A stretch of 64,000 bases of DNA, from assembly GCF_023276405.1 (NCBI RefSeq), contig NZ_JALRMO010000001.1, forward strand, positions 8,533,501 to 8,597,500, given 5' to 3'. Below are positions 1 through 8,515 of the stretch, in pieces (positions within the stretch are counted from its first letter, which is position 1; each line of letters begins with the position of its first letter). A program made the position numbers and the translations under genes. The notes beneath the pieces are model-generated. The model did not search any database, was not told the origin of the DNA, and saw only the letters and a program-made list of their open reading frames with translations. Source of the DNA: Paenibacillus hamazuiensis (GTDB taxonomy: Bacteria; Bacillota; Bacilli; Paenibacillales; NBRC-103111).

Positions 1-1
1 A

Positions 2-355
2 TTGTCCGGCTCCGAAGCGGAAGAAGTCGGATTTATTCTCAGAGCCTCCGAGGACCGCAAACAGCAAACGGTTCTCAGCTACAATCTGCGCAAAAAAGAG
101 CTGACGTTTGACAGAAACCGGTCGGACGGATGGAGCGAAGGGGTGTGCAGCGTTCGCCTGGAAGCTTCCGAGACGCTGACGCTGCATATTTTTATCGATA
201 CTTGTGTCGTTGAAATATATGTGGACCATTACCGGGTTGCGCTGACGAACAATATTTATCCCGATCCGGCAAGTGTTTTTCTCGATCTATATGCAGTCGG
301 AGATACGGTGATCGTCAAATCTATGGATATTTGGAAATTGAGATCCGCCTGGTAA
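2..355 (+). CDS. Glycoside hydrolase family 32 (sucrose/fructan hydrolase), C-terminal fragment
   Basis: This is the last 117 codons of a gene that begins before the window. The residues match the C-terminal beta-sandwich of GH32 enzymes (invertase, levanase, sucrose-6-phosphate hydrolase). The clearest match is the FIDTCVVEIYVD stretch, equivalent to the usual family pattern D-x-S-V-E-V-F. The catalytic propeller lies outside, so the substrate cannot be read here. The gene stops 25 bases before a fructokinase gene, which supports a role in releasing fructose from sucrose or a fructan. Family assignment is fairly sure; exact enzyme is not. Confidence 0.75.
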   Translation: MSGSEAEEVGFILRASEDRKQQTVLSYNLRKKELTFDRNRSDGWSEGVCSVRLEASETLTLHIFIDTCVVEIYVDHYRVALTNNIYPDPASVFLDLYAVGDTVIVKSMDIWKLRSAW

Positions 356-380
356 ATATGCGGAAAATGGGGGATTCATC

Positions 381-1289
381 TTGCGTATCGGCGCTATCGA
401 AGCGGGCGGGACAAAATTTGTTTGCGGAGTAGGCGATGAAGCCGGAAACATCGAGGATAAGGCGAGCTTTCCGACCGGGCATCCGGAGAAAACGATGGAG
501 CGGGCGATTCAATATTTTAACGGCAAAGGAGTGGAGGCAATCGGCATCGGATCGTTCGGTCCCGTCGACCTGGATCCTGCCAGCCCGACCTATGGGTATA
601 TAACGACCACTCCGAAGCCCGGCTGGGCGGGCTTTCCGTTCCTGGATACGCTTCGGCAGGCGTTCGACGTTCCGTTCGGATGGGATACGGACGTAAATGC
701 CGCTGCCTTCGGGGAGGCCATGTGGGGGGCGGCCAAAGGACTGGGCAGCTGCTTGTACTTTACCGTCGGCACGGGAATCGGGATAGGGGTATATACGGAA
801 GGGAATTTGGCGCACGGGCTCGTCCACCCGGAAGGCGGCCATATGCTGACAAGACGCCATGTCGAAGACCATGCGGATGGACAGCCCTTTCCGGGCATAT
901 GTCCTTATCACGGGGATTGTTTGGAAGGGATGGCTTCGGGCCCGGCTATCGAAAAACGTTGGAAGCGGAAGGGAAGCGAGCTTCCGAACGATCACCCGGC
1001 ATGGGCCTTGGAGGCGTATTACGTCGGCCAGGCCGTAACCAACGCCATATTGATGCTCTCTCCGAAAAAAATCATTCTTGGAGGAGGCGTCATGCACCAG
1101 ACCCAATTGTTCCCGATGATTCGTACCGAGATTCAAAACAACCTGAACGGATATGTAAGCGCGAAAGCGATATCGGCCCGAATTGACGAGTATATCGTAC
1201 CGCCGGGCTTGGGAGACGATGCCGGACTTTGCGGAGCGCTCGCGCTAGGATTGAAGGCAGCCGGCCGCATGCAGCAGCAAAAACCATAG
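381..1289 (+). CDS. scrK: ROK-family fructokinase
   Basis: 302 residues, TTG start behind a GGGGG ribosome binding site. The enzyme would phosphorylate fructose to fructose 6-phosphate in the cytoplasm. Seen in the sequence: the N-terminal phosphate-binding loop (GAIEAGGTKF, residues 4-13), the WDTDVNAAAFGE segment (101-112) containing the catalytic Asp region of ROK kinases, the GTGIGIG motif (130-136), and a zinc site of H160, C174, H177 and C180. Length and motifs fit the Bacillus fructokinase/GmuE type. It follows the GH32 gene closely and ends in a strong terminator, so the pair probably forms the tail of an operon for fructose-containing sugars. A fructokinase is favoured over a mannokinase from context only. 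Confidence 0.9.
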   Translation: MRIGAIEAGGTKFVCGVGDEAGNIEDKASFPTGHPEKTMERAIQYFNGKGVEAIGIGSFGPVDLDPASPTYGYITTTPKPGWAGFPFLDTLRQAFDVPFGWDTDVNAAAFGEAMWGAAKGLGSCLYFTVGTGIGIGVYTEGNLAHGLVHPEGGHMLTRRHVEDHADGQPFPGICPYHGDCLEGMASGPAIEKRWKRKGSELPNDHPAWALEAYYVGQAVTNAILMLSPKKIILGGGVMHQTQLFPMIRTEIQNNLNGYVSAKAISARIDEYIVPPGLGDDAGLCGALALGLKAAGRMQQQKP

Positions 1290-1303
1290 TATGAAGTACA
1301 TTG

Positions 1304-1329
1304 AAGAGGGGGCAACCCCTCTTTTTTTG
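1304..1329 (+). terminator. Intrinsic terminator after fructokinase
   Basis: AGAGGGG pairs with CCCCTCT around a GCAA loop and is followed by a run of T. It separates the fructokinase operon from the sensor kinase operon. Confidence 0.9.
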
Positions 1330-1337
1330 CTTGAGGG

Positions 1338-1401
1338 TAAAAAAATACAATAAATTTGGGTAATTCCTTCTAATCTATCGGATCTGTTTCCATATTATAA
1401 T
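1338..1401 (+). promoter_or_regulatory. 64-bp promoter box A (shared with box B), ends in TATAAT
   Basis: This block aligns without gaps to 4394-4457, with about 42 of 64 identical positions. Conserved islands are TAAAAAAAT at the left end, CAAT, GGGTAA, TCTAAT, and TATAAT at the right end. The TATAAT at 1396-1401 is a likely -10 element. No good -35 is visible, which fits activator dependence. Since both copies precede genes of the same cluster, the AraC-type response regulator at 3338-4396 is the natural candidate to bind here; that is inference. Confidence 0.6.
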
Positions 1402-1472
1402 AGCAGTACAGATGCCGGTGGTAAGGGGTAAATCTGTTTGGCAGACAGCTATAGCGTTTCATTATGACGTCC

Positions 1473-1519
1473 TTAGACCGGGTTCCTCAAAGTTATGGGG
1501 TCCGGTCTAATGTTATAAT
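1473..1519 (+). promoter_or_regulatory. Inverted repeat abutting an extended -10 promoter
   Basis: TTAGACCGG (1473-1481) and CCGGTCTAA (1502-1510) form a perfect 9-bp inverted repeat. It is followed at once by TGTTATAAT (1511-1519), a textbook extended -10. The repeat covers the place of the -35 and spacer, so it may be an operator for the sensor kinase operon, or a hairpin in a transcript started at the upstream TATAAT (1396-1401). It has no T-run and is not a normal terminator. Confidence 0.5.
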
Positions 1520-1551
1520 GAATGATGCAAGTGACTTCGTAGAAAAAGGCT

Positions 1552-3345
1552 GTGAGTTCATTGAGAATAATGACCAGGATTATCCAGTTCATTCTGGATC
1601 CTTTTCAACGCAGTATTCGAAATAAATTGATTGTCACGATGATCGGTATTTCTTGCGTCCCCTTGATCTTCATCTCTTTGCTTGCCGCCGAAAATACAAG
1701 AAGATCGGTTGAAGCGGAGGTCATTGAGTCCAACTCGTCAAAAATCGAATGGACTGCGGGTTATTTGGGGGAACGGTTCGAGCAAATGAACAATATTATT
1801 TACACCCAGCTTATTAACGAAAGCTACAACGATTATATCCGCAAGATGGGGGATGCCAATCCTTCCATTGCTTTTAACGCTCAAAAAGGTTTCGTGAATG
1901 CCGTTACCTCGATTTTTTATTCCAACGTCAATTATTTATCCGGGATTCAAATCTATTTGAACGATACGAATAAACAATTTCTCGTCAGCGGCAGCAATAT
2001 CGAGGTTTTCACGCCACCGCGGATTCCGGAACCGTTCGGCGATTTTTTCAAGAAGCACGTGGATTTCATCATCGAAAATAAAGAACATACCGGCGTCTTT
2101 TATCTCATGCGGACCATCAATCGGTTCGAAGACCGGAAACGACTTGGCGGCATTGCGCTTGAAATCAATTGGTCCAATCTGGACAATACGCTGAATTTGC
2201 TGACTCCGGGAAGCGAACAAACGGTCATCATCGCCAATCAACAAGGCGAGATCCTATACTCCCTCGGAGGTCAGCCCGTTTCTGCCGATCAATTGATAAA
2301 GCTTCAAAACCGCATGCACTCCGGTTCGGGTTATTTTCGAACGGAAGAAGAATATGTGTTTTACGGCAACATCCCGCCATGGAATTTGAACGTCATCAAA
2401 GTGATACCCAGCAGTTTTATTAACGACAGCGCGAGAAGAACTTGGCAGTACGCGATCATTATCGGCGCGGTTTCGATCCTCCTTTCCGTCCTCGTTGCTA
2501 TTATCATTGCCTGGAAGACATCGAAGCCCATTGTGAAATTGGCTAGGGCCATGCAAGGGATGGTCCCTCCGAAAGAGGATGAAACTCCGCCCGTTACGAG
2601 GAAAGATGAAATCGGACTGCTGGAGATGCGCTACTACAATATGTCCAAAAGGATCAAAGAATATATCAAGACGGAATACAGCATGAATTTGGAGAAAAAG
2701 ACCGCCCAATTGAAGGCGCTGCAGGCCCAGGTCAACCCGCATTTTCTGCAAAATACGCTGCAGTTGATCGGCAGTATGGCGTTCTCCAAAAGACCGGACG
2801 AAATTTATGATGTCATCCGTTCGTTAAGCGACATGTTCCGCTATATTATCCGGGATCCGGAAGAGCTGACGACGCTTCAGCAGGAACTCGATCACGTTCA
2901 AAATTACTTGCACATTCAGAAGCAAAGATTTACTTCCCGCATATCGACGTACATCTTTCTGGAACCGGGCGTAGAATCCTGTGCGATCCCGAAGCTCACT
3001 TTGCAGCCTATTGTGGAGAATGCATTCATTCACGGCTTGGATAAGAAAACCGGAGCTTGGGAAATTCATATTACGGTCAAGCATACTGCGGAAGGCATCT
3101 TCATCTTGATTGAAGATAACGGGGTGGGCATTCCTCCCGAACGCCTGCTTCAGCTTCAGCACCAGCTGGAGACACAAATCGAACCGTTTCGGGCAGGCAA
3201 CGAACGGATCGGCTTGAATAATGTGGCCGCGAGAATTCGCATGCATTTCGGGTCCCTCTATGGACTGTCCATCGACAGTCAACCCGGCAAAGGGACCGCC
3301 ATTCGGCTGCTGCTGCCTAAGGAAAGGAGCGTCACCAGTGATTAA
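1552..3345 (+). CDS. Sensor histidine kinase, YesM type
   Basis: 597 residues with a GTG start; an ATG at 1570 is a possible alternative. A first membrane helix (about 20-45) and a second (about 300-322) bracket a large extracellular sensing region. A HAMP-like linker follows, then the His_kinase domain with the phospho-acceptor in QVNPHFLQNT (His397). The ATPase domain shows PIVENAFIHG, EDNGVGIP and a final glycine-rich segment. This layout is typical of kinases that sense extracellular sugars or sugar-loaded binding proteins. The stop overlaps the start of the response regulator by 8 bases, so the two are co-translated. The ligand is probably a fructan or sucrose-like sugar, judged from neighbours only. 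Confidence 0.92.
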   Translation: MSSLRIMTRIIQFILDPFQRSIRNKLIVTMIGISCVPLIFISLLAAENTRRSVEAEVIESNSSKIEWTAGYLGERFEQMNNIIYTQLINESYNDYIRKMGDANPSIAFNAQKGFVNAVTSIFYSNVNYLSGIQIYLNDTNKQFLVSGSNIEVFTPPRIPEPFGDFFKKHVDFIIENKEHTGVFYLMRTINRFEDRKRLGGIALEINWSNLDNTLNLLTPGSEQTVIIANQQGEILYSLGGQPVSADQLIKLQNRMHSGSGYFRTEEEYVFYGNIPPWNLNVIKVIPSSFINDSARRTWQYAIIIGAVSILLSVLVAIIIAWKTSKPIVKLARAMQGMVPPKEDETPPVTRKDEIGLLEMRYYNMSKRIKEYIKTEYSMNLEKKTAQLKALQAQVNPHFLQNTLQLIGSMAFSKRPDEIYDVIRSLSDMFRYIIRDPEELTTLQQELDHVQNYLHIQKQRFTSRISTYIFLEPGVESCAIPKLTLQPIVENAFIHGLDKKTGAWEIHITVKHTAEGIFILIEDNGVGIPPERLLQLQHQLETQIEPFRAGNERIGLNNVAARIRMHFGSLYGLSIDSQPGKGTAIRLLLPKERSVTSD

Positions 3346-4396
3346 GGTGCTTATTGTCGATGATGAAGAATGGAATCGGGACATCATCAAGAGGTTCGGC
3401 AACTGGGAAGCCTACGGGATGCGCATTATAGCGGAAGCCGCCGATGGGCTGGAGGCGATTCGGTTCGTTGAGGAACAGTCTCCCGATATTGTGATTACGG
3501 ATATGCGCATGCCGGGCATGGACGGGACTGAATTGCTGCAACAGATCCATAGCCGGTTTTCGGCAATCAAGCTGATCGTGGTTAGCGGGCATGACGATTT
3601 TGTATATATGAAGCAAGCGATTCTCTCGAAAGCAAAAGATTACTTGTTGAAACCGATCGATCCCAGAGAACTGAATGCCGTATTGCGAAAGTGCAAAGAG
3701 GAGATAGAATCTGCCGTTGCGGCGGGGCAGAACGCTGCGTTCGATATCGAGCTGACGAAGATGATCAAAAATGCGATGCCCGCCATCGCTTCTTCCTTTG
3801 CCGATCTGGATGCGGACAACGTTCAATCCGCTTTCCGGCAGCTGGGGGCCCAAATCGATGCCTATAAGCGATTGGAAGCGTTCGAGATGGAACACGTGTA
3901 TCAGGAGTATTTATTTTTACTGAAAGAGCTTATGGCGAAAAACTTGGTTGATGGCGATCCCCTGCCCTTAGAATCATGCGGATTTTCTTCATGGGAAGCG
4001 GTCGTGGAGGAATTGTCCAAGCTTTATGTTTCTATCATCGAAGATTTGATCCATCAACGGAAAAATAAGAAAAAGTTGAATTTGCGGGATATTAAAAGGT
4101 ATATCGAAAACAATTTCACCAGGCCCATTACGGTGGAGAAGATCGCCCAAGTTTATTTTGTCAGCTATGTCTACCTCAGCCGGGCATTCAAAAGCGAGTT
4201 TGCCGTCAATATTACGGACTATATGCAACAGCTGCGAATGGAGAAGGCCAAAGAGCTGATCGTCATCAATCGGATTCCGATTAAAGCGGTGGCTGAAATG
4301 TGCGGGTACGAAGATGTCGCTTATTTCTACAGAGTGTTTAAGAAATATTTCGGCATAGCTCCCGGAGAAATGCGCAAAAATCAAGAAGAAGGTTAA
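3338..4396 (+). CDS. Response regulator, YesN type (receiver plus AraC DNA-binding domain)
   Basis: 352 residues. The GTG at 3338 is chosen because AAGGAAAGGAG lies just upstream and the receiver motif (IKVLIVDDEEW) begins immediately. Asp55 in VITDMRMPG is the phosphorylation site. The C-terminal AraC-type double helix-turn-helix spans roughly 250-350, with a typical second helix around CGYEDVAYFYRVFKKYFG. It is shorter than many YesN proteins, which often exceed 500 residues, because the central region is reduced. It should activate the transporter promoter at 4394-4476, and possibly its own operon, through the shared 64-bp box. Confidence 0.92.
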   Translation: MIKVLIVDDEEWNRDIIKRFGNWEAYGMRIIAEAADGLEAIRFVEEQSPDIVITDMRMPGMDGTELLQQIHSRFSAIKLIVVSGHDDFVYMKQAILSKAKDYLLKPIDPRELNAVLRKCKEEIESAVAAGQNAAFDIELTKMIKNAMPAIASSFADLDADNVQSAFRQLGAQIDAYKRLEAFEMEHVYQEYLFLLKELMAKNLVDGDPLPLESCGFSSWEAVVEELSKLYVSIIEDLIHQRKNKKKLNLRDIKRYIENNFTRPITVEKIAQVYFVSYVYLSRAFKSEFAVNITDYMQQLRMEKAKELIVINRIPIKAVAEMCGYEDVAYFYRVFKKYFGIAPGEMRKNQEEG

Positions 4397-4457
4397 AAAA
4401 ATGCAATGAAAGCGGGTAAATTCATCTAATTAACTGATTCCGGTATTCCTTTATAAT
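4394..4457 (+). promoter_or_regulatory. 64-bp promoter box B upstream of the binding-protein gene
   Basis: Second copy of the block seen at 1338-1401, same length and no gaps. It begins on the stop codon of the response regulator and ends in TATAAT (4452-4457), a likely -10 for the transport operon. The recurrence suggests a shared activator site occupying the region upstream of RNA polymerase. Confidence 0.6.
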
Positions 4458-4462
4458 CAAAA

Positions 4463-4476
4463 TGTAATCCATTACA
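4463..4476 (+). promoter_or_regulatory. Palindrome at the transcription start, cre-like
   Basis: TGTAATCCATTACA is a perfect dyad around CC. It begins six bases after the -10 element, so it covers the expected start point. It differs from the CcpA cre consensus only at the central CG, where CC is found. Catabolite repression of the transport operon is plausible but unproven. Confidence 0.45.
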
Positions 4477-4491
4477 GGGAGGTCGCAATAT

Positions 4492-5793
4492 ATGAGAAAA
4501 AGTTGGAAGGTCATGTTGAGTACGGCGGCTGCGATCTCGCTGCTCGCGGGATGCTCGGCAAAAGGCGATGGCGGCGGGAATACCGGCAATCAAGCTTCGG
4601 GAAGCGGCGTGGCCGCGCCGAAGGAAGTCACCTTGAAGGTCTTTCTGGCTCAGCCGCGATTCAAAGAGCAATACGACAAGTTTGTCGCCGACTTCACGGC
4701 CAAAGAGAAAGCGGAGAAAAACATCAATGTCAAAGTGCAGATGGAAATGCCGCCGATCGATCAAGCGCCGCAAATTTTGAAAACAAGACTGGCGGCCAAC
4801 GATGGTCCGGATGTGTTCTCCTTGCACGCGATCAACGATCTGCCGACTTATTATAAAGCCGGTTATGTAGATGATCTGTCCAAGCAGCCATTCGCGGGTA
4901 AAATTCTGGATAGCGTCAGACCGGCTGTCACGATTGACAACAAGGTGCTGGCCGTACCGCTTGAAACGCTGAACTGGGGTTATTTGTACAATAAGAAAAT
5001 ATTTGCCGATCTCGGGCTGAAGCCGCCGACAACCGTTACCGAAATGAAGTCGGTGATCGAGACGTTGAAGAAAAATAAAATTACGCCTTTCCAGCTGGCC
5101 TATAAAGAAGCGGGATCGCCGCAGCTCTTCTTGCCGCTAACCGTCGGTGCACTGGTCAATACGGAAAACAAGGACTTCGTCGACCGGATGAACAGCGACA
5201 AAGGTTCGTTCTCGGAGATCAAAAATCAGCTGTTTGGCAATTTTGACCTGGTGAATGCCAACGGAACCGAACGGGCGCTGGAAGTATCCGCAGCCGAAGG
5301 CGCGGCGGCGTTCGCTCAAGGAAAAGCGGCGATGTGGGTGATGGGACCCTGGTATGCCGATACGCTTCTGAAGTCGAACCCGGATCTGCAGTTCGGCGTT
5401 GCGCCGCTGCCGGTCAACGATAATCCGAACGCCACGATGATCAATATGAGCGTCTCCACTTCGCTCGCTGTCGCTGCGGGCAGCAAAAACAAAGAAGTGG
5501 CGTACGATTTCGTAAACTTTGTGCTGGACGATAAGGTAACGAACGATTTGTTCAAGAGCTTGAAGTACAATCCGAATGCCAAAAATCATACGTTCGAAAG
5601 CTATCCGTGGATTAACGAAGCGCTGACTTATGTTAAAGAGGGCAAAGCGTACAAAGATCCGACCATGCCGCCTGCGGTCAAGGACGAGGTCGGGAAGCTG
5701 CTGCAAGCGTACTATTCCAAATCGATTTCGCAGGATGACGTCATCAGCGTCTTGGACAAGGCTTGGAAGAACGCCAATAAAATCAACAAATAG
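4492..5793 (+). CDS. Sugar ABC transporter solute-binding lipoprotein (family 1)
   Basis: 433 residues, ATG behind GGGAGG. A signal peptide ends in the lipobox LLAGC, with Cys21 as the lipid-anchored residue. The mature part has the Venus-flytrap pattern of the MalE/UgpB group (for example GKAAMWVMGPWYADTL about two thirds in). It would capture an oligosaccharide outside the membrane and pass it to the two permeases that follow. The gene is separated from them by a perfect hairpin that probably lets the binding protein be made in excess. Substrate unknown; linkage to GH32 and fructokinase suggests fructose-containing sugars. Confidence 0.92.
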   Translation: MRKSWKVMLSTAAAISLLAGCSAKGDGGGNTGNQASGSGVAAPKEVTLKVFLAQPRFKEQYDKFVADFTAKEKAEKNINVKVQMEMPPIDQAPQILKTRLAANDGPDVFSLHAINDLPTYYKAGYVDDLSKQPFAGKILDSVRPAVTIDNKVLAVPLETLNWGYLYNKKIFADLGLKPPTTVTEMKSVIETLKKNKITPFQLAYKEAGSPQLFLPLTVGALVNTENKDFVDRMNSDKGSFSEIKNQLFGNFDLVNANGTERALEVSAAEGAAAFAQGKAAMWVMGPWYADTLLKSNPDLQFGVAPLPVNDNPNATMINMSVSTSLAVAAGSKNKEVAYDFVNFVLDDKVTNDLFKSLKYNPNAKNHTFESYPWINEALTYVKEGKAYKDPTMPPAVKDEVGKLLQAYYSKSISQDDVISVLDKAWKNANKINK

Positions 5794-5810
5794 TTCTGCG
5801 AACGAACAAC

Positions 5811-5840
5811 GATAAAGACAGCAGAAATGCTGTCTTTATC
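5811..5840 (+). other. Perfect 13-bp hairpin between binding protein and permease genes
   Basis: GATAAAGACAGCA pairs with TGCTGTCTTTATC around a GAAA loop. No T-run follows, so it is more likely an RNA-stabilising or processing hairpin than a full terminator. Confidence 0.75.
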
Positions 5841-5863
5841 CCTTCCTGGAGGTGCACGTAATA

Positions 5864-6736
5864 ATGAAAAACAGCCATCTGTCCTTGCTCGCATTCGTCG
5901 CCCCGGCATTCATCACCTATTTGGTAATGCTGATGATTCCGACTCTAGGCGGCTTTTATTACAGCTTTACGGATTGGAACGGGCTCGCCAAAAGCTATCG
6001 TTTCGTCGGCTTAGACAACTTCGTTGAAGCGATCACGGAAGATTCCGACTTTCTTCATGCAATTAGGTTTACTCTCAAATACGTCGTCTTCATGGTCATC
6101 GCGCAAAATGCGATCGCGCTCCTGCTTGCGATTCTCATCGAATCGCGGCGGAAGACGAAAGGTTTGTTCAGAACGATCTTTTTTATGCCGAATATGGTCA
6201 GCTTGATTATTAGCGCATTCATATGGACCTTCGTGTTTTCTCAAGTGCTGCCTCAGCTAGCCGCCAAGACGGGGATGTTGTTTCTGAATCAAGAGTGGGT
6301 CGGGAATCCGAAGGTGGCCTTCTTCTCCATCGCCATCGTTTCCTTATGGCACGGCGTCGGGTATATGATGATTATTTATTTGGCCGCCCTGCAGGGAGTG
6401 CCGCAATCGCTTCGCGAGGCCGCCACGATCGACGGCGCCACTCCCGTTCAGACGCTTGTTCATATCACGCTGCCCATGATCACGCATGCGCTTACGATAT
6501 GCTTCTTTCTTACTTTAAACAGCGCATTTAAGGTTTACGACGTCGTTTATGGATTGACCGGCGGAGGGCCGGGCAGAGCGACGCAGGTGATCACCATGAA
6601 TATTTTTGAGGAAGCGTTCTCGAGCAACTTCCGTTACGGCTATGCCAGCGCGAAATCGGTGCTTCTCTTCGTTATGATCATGCTGTTTACCTTTGTTCAG
6701 GTTTTTGTGATGAAGAAGCGGGAGGTGGAAGCGTGA
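5864..6736 (+). CDS. Sugar ABC transporter permease, MalF/UgpA type
   Basis: 290 residues. The ATG at 5864 is preferred over the GTG at 5852, because the GTG lies inside the CTGGAGG ribosome binding site. Six hydrophobic helices are apparent. The cytoplasmic EAA loop that docks to the ATPase reads EAATIDGATPVQTLVHITLP. It pairs with the next gene, whose start overlaps this stop by 4 bases. No ATPase gene is nearby, so the pair probably uses a shared MsmX-type ATPase. Confidence 0.93.
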   Translation: MKNSHLSLLAFVAPAFITYLVMLMIPTLGGFYYSFTDWNGLAKSYRFVGLDNFVEAITEDSDFLHAIRFTLKYVVFMVIAQNAIALLLAILIESRRKTKGLFRTIFFMPNMVSLIISAFIWTFVFSQVLPQLAAKTGMLFLNQEWVGNPKVAFFSIAIVSLWHGVGYMMIIYLAALQGVPQSLREAATIDGATPVQTLVHITLPMITHALTICFFLTLNSAFKVYDVVYGLTGGGPGRATQVITMNIFEEAFSSNFRYGYASAKSVLLFVMIMLFTFVQVFVMKKREVEA

Positions 6737-7560
6737 GGACGGCGAGGCTGTATTCCTTTATCATTACCATCGTACTGTCGCTGTTTGCGGTTGTTTCCTT
6801 CTTTCCTTTGTACATGACCGTCTTGAACTCTTTCAAAACGGAAAAAGAAATATTCGGCTCCATCTTGTCGCTGCCGACTGCAATGCATATCGAGAATTAT
6901 ACGGATGCCCTTCAGAAGACTCAACTGCTGTCCAGTCTCGGAAATACGGTGATTGTCTCGGTGCTCGGGATTGCCGGCATCTTACTGTTCGCTTCTTTGG
7001 CAGGCTATAAGCTGTCCCGAACGCCCGGCAAGCTGAGCGGTTTGATTTTCTTCCTGTTCATCTCTTCCATGCTGGTGCCTTTCCACTCGATCATGATCCC
7101 GCTGGTGAAGACGGCAAAAAGCCTGTCGTTGCAAGGCAGCATCTACGGACTTGCCGTCATTTATATCGGTCTGGGCGTGAACATGGCGATCTTCTTATAC
7201 CATGGGTTTGTGAAGTCTATTCCCCGCGAGCTGGAGGAATCGGCTTATATGGACGGCTGCGGGCAATTCAGAACGTTTACGACCATCATTCTCCCTTTGC
7301 TTCTGCCGATTACCGTTACTGCAGGCATCTTGAATTTTTTGTGGATTTGGAACGATTTCCTGCTGCCATTGCTGATGATTCAGGATGCTAACGATTATAC
7401 GCTGATCCTCTCTACCAATAAATTATTCGGTGAATATACGAAAGACTGGTCGCTAATTTTGGCGGCCTTGGTGCTGACGGCGATTCCGGTTATTCTCATT
7501 TATGCGATTTTCCAGAAATTCATTGTATCGGGGATAGCGGAAGGTGCGGTTAAAGGTTGA
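6733..7560 (+). CDS. Sugar ABC transporter permease, MalG type
   Basis: 275 residues, GTG start overlapping the previous stop, with GGAGGTGG just upstream. It has six predicted helices and an EAA loop (EESAYMDGCGQFRTF). It forms the heterodimeric channel with the preceding MalF-type subunit. The C-terminal segment ending GAVKG is the usual ending of this permease family. Confidence 0.93.
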   Translation: MRTARLYSFIITIVLSLFAVVSFFPLYMTVLNSFKTEKEIFGSILSLPTAMHIENYTDALQKTQLLSSLGNTVIVSVLGIAGILLFASLAGYKLSRTPGKLSGLIFFLFISSMLVPFHSIMIPLVKTAKSLSLQGSIYGLAVIYIGLGVNMAIFLYHGFVKSIPRELEESAYMDGCGQFRTFTTIILPLLLPITVTAGILNFLWIWNDFLLPLLMIQDANDYTLILSTNKLFGEYTKDWSLILAALVLTAIPVILIYAIFQKFIVSGIAEGAVKG

Positions 7561-7615
7561 GCGTTTGCCCGCAAACAGGTGGTCCCGGATGATTACGGAG
7601 AGAGGATCGACACAT

Positions 7616-8500
7616 GTGAAAAACGGAAAGATATATTTGATGCTCATCGGATCAGCTATTTTATGGGGAGTGAGCTTTAATTTAGGGAAAATAGCCGTTA
7701 GTGCTATCGGTCCGATGAATGTGGTAGGCTGGAGATTTTTAATAGCCGCATGCTGTTTGCTCCTTATTTATTACCTGAAGGAGAGGCCGACCTATCGGCA
7801 GCTGAAGCCCAATTTAATAAGATATTTCTTCATAGGAGTCATTGGAATTTTCATGACCAACGCATTGGTTTTTAGCGGATTGTCATCTACTTCGGCTGTA
7901 AACACGGCACTAATCACGGCGGCGAATCCAGCGGTAACCTTAATTTGTTCATTTTTGCTGCTAAGGGAACGGATGAGCAGGCAACAACTGCTGGGCATGA
8001 TCCTTTCCTTGATAGGAGTCTGGTTTGTCATTACGGCAGGCTCCATAACAAAGTTGAGCTCAGTATCTGTTGGAGATTTGTTAGTGTTGTGCGGAAATTC
8101 TTGTTGGGCTCTCTATGGAGTGTTAGGAAGAAAATATTTAAAAGATAGTACTCCTCAAAAAACAACGGCACTTACTATGTGTTTTGGAGCCATTTGTTTT
8201 ATTCCATTTATGAACTTCCCACTTGAGCCAAAACCTGATCATTTGGTTAACTTGGCGGACGTTTGGATGATTATTGGTTTCATCGCATTATTCGGTTCCG
8301 TGCTGGCCTATTTATGGTGGAACAAAGGTATATCCCAACTTGGAGTTTCTCGCACGGGGCTATTTTTTAACTTCGTTCCTATTACCTCCATGATGATGAG
8401 TATTTTCATGGGAGAGGATGTGCTGGTCAGTCAAATAGCTGGTGCTTTCCTTGTTATTACAGGCGTCATTGTTTCATTAATTCGAAATAAACAACTTTGA
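7616..8500 (+). CDS. DMT-superfamily (EamA) transporter
   Basis: 294 residues from the GTG at 7616, chosen because GAGAGG lies upstream and the first helix begins right after (NGKIYLMLIGSAILWGVSF). An ATG at 7589 would add nine residues. Ten hydrophobic helices in two EamA repeats are visible. Such proteins export small metabolites or amino acids; the cargo here is unknown. Its AT-rich codons (many TTA, ATA) differ from the flanking ABC genes, hinting at separate acquisition. It probably shares a transcript with the isomerase gene 15 bases downstream. Confidence 0.85.
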   Translation: MKNGKIYLMLIGSAILWGVSFNLGKIAVSAIGPMNVVGWRFLIAACCLLLIYYLKERPTYRQLKPNLIRYFFIGVIGIFMTNALVFSGLSSTSAVNTALITAANPAVTLICSFLLLRERMSRQQLLGMILSLIGVWFVITAGSITKLSSVSVGDLLVLCGNSCWALYGVLGRKYLKDSTPQKTTALTMCFGAICFIPFMNFPLEPKPDHLVNLADVWMIIGFIALFGSVLAYLWWNKGISQLGVSRTGLFFNFVPITSMMMSIFMGEDVLVSQIAGAFLVITGVIVSLIRNKQL

Positions 8501-8515
8501 CGGAGGGGATGGAAT

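Noticed and set aside
3221-3337. Longer N-terminus for the first response regulator
   Set aside because: It would add 39 residues encoded inside the kinase gene, before a receiver domain that already starts normally at 3338.
7544-7615. Longer N-terminus for the DMT transporter beginning inside the permease gene
   Set aside because: The extra residues are polar and overlap the permease end; the GTG at 7616 has a better ribosome binding site and starts right at the first helix.
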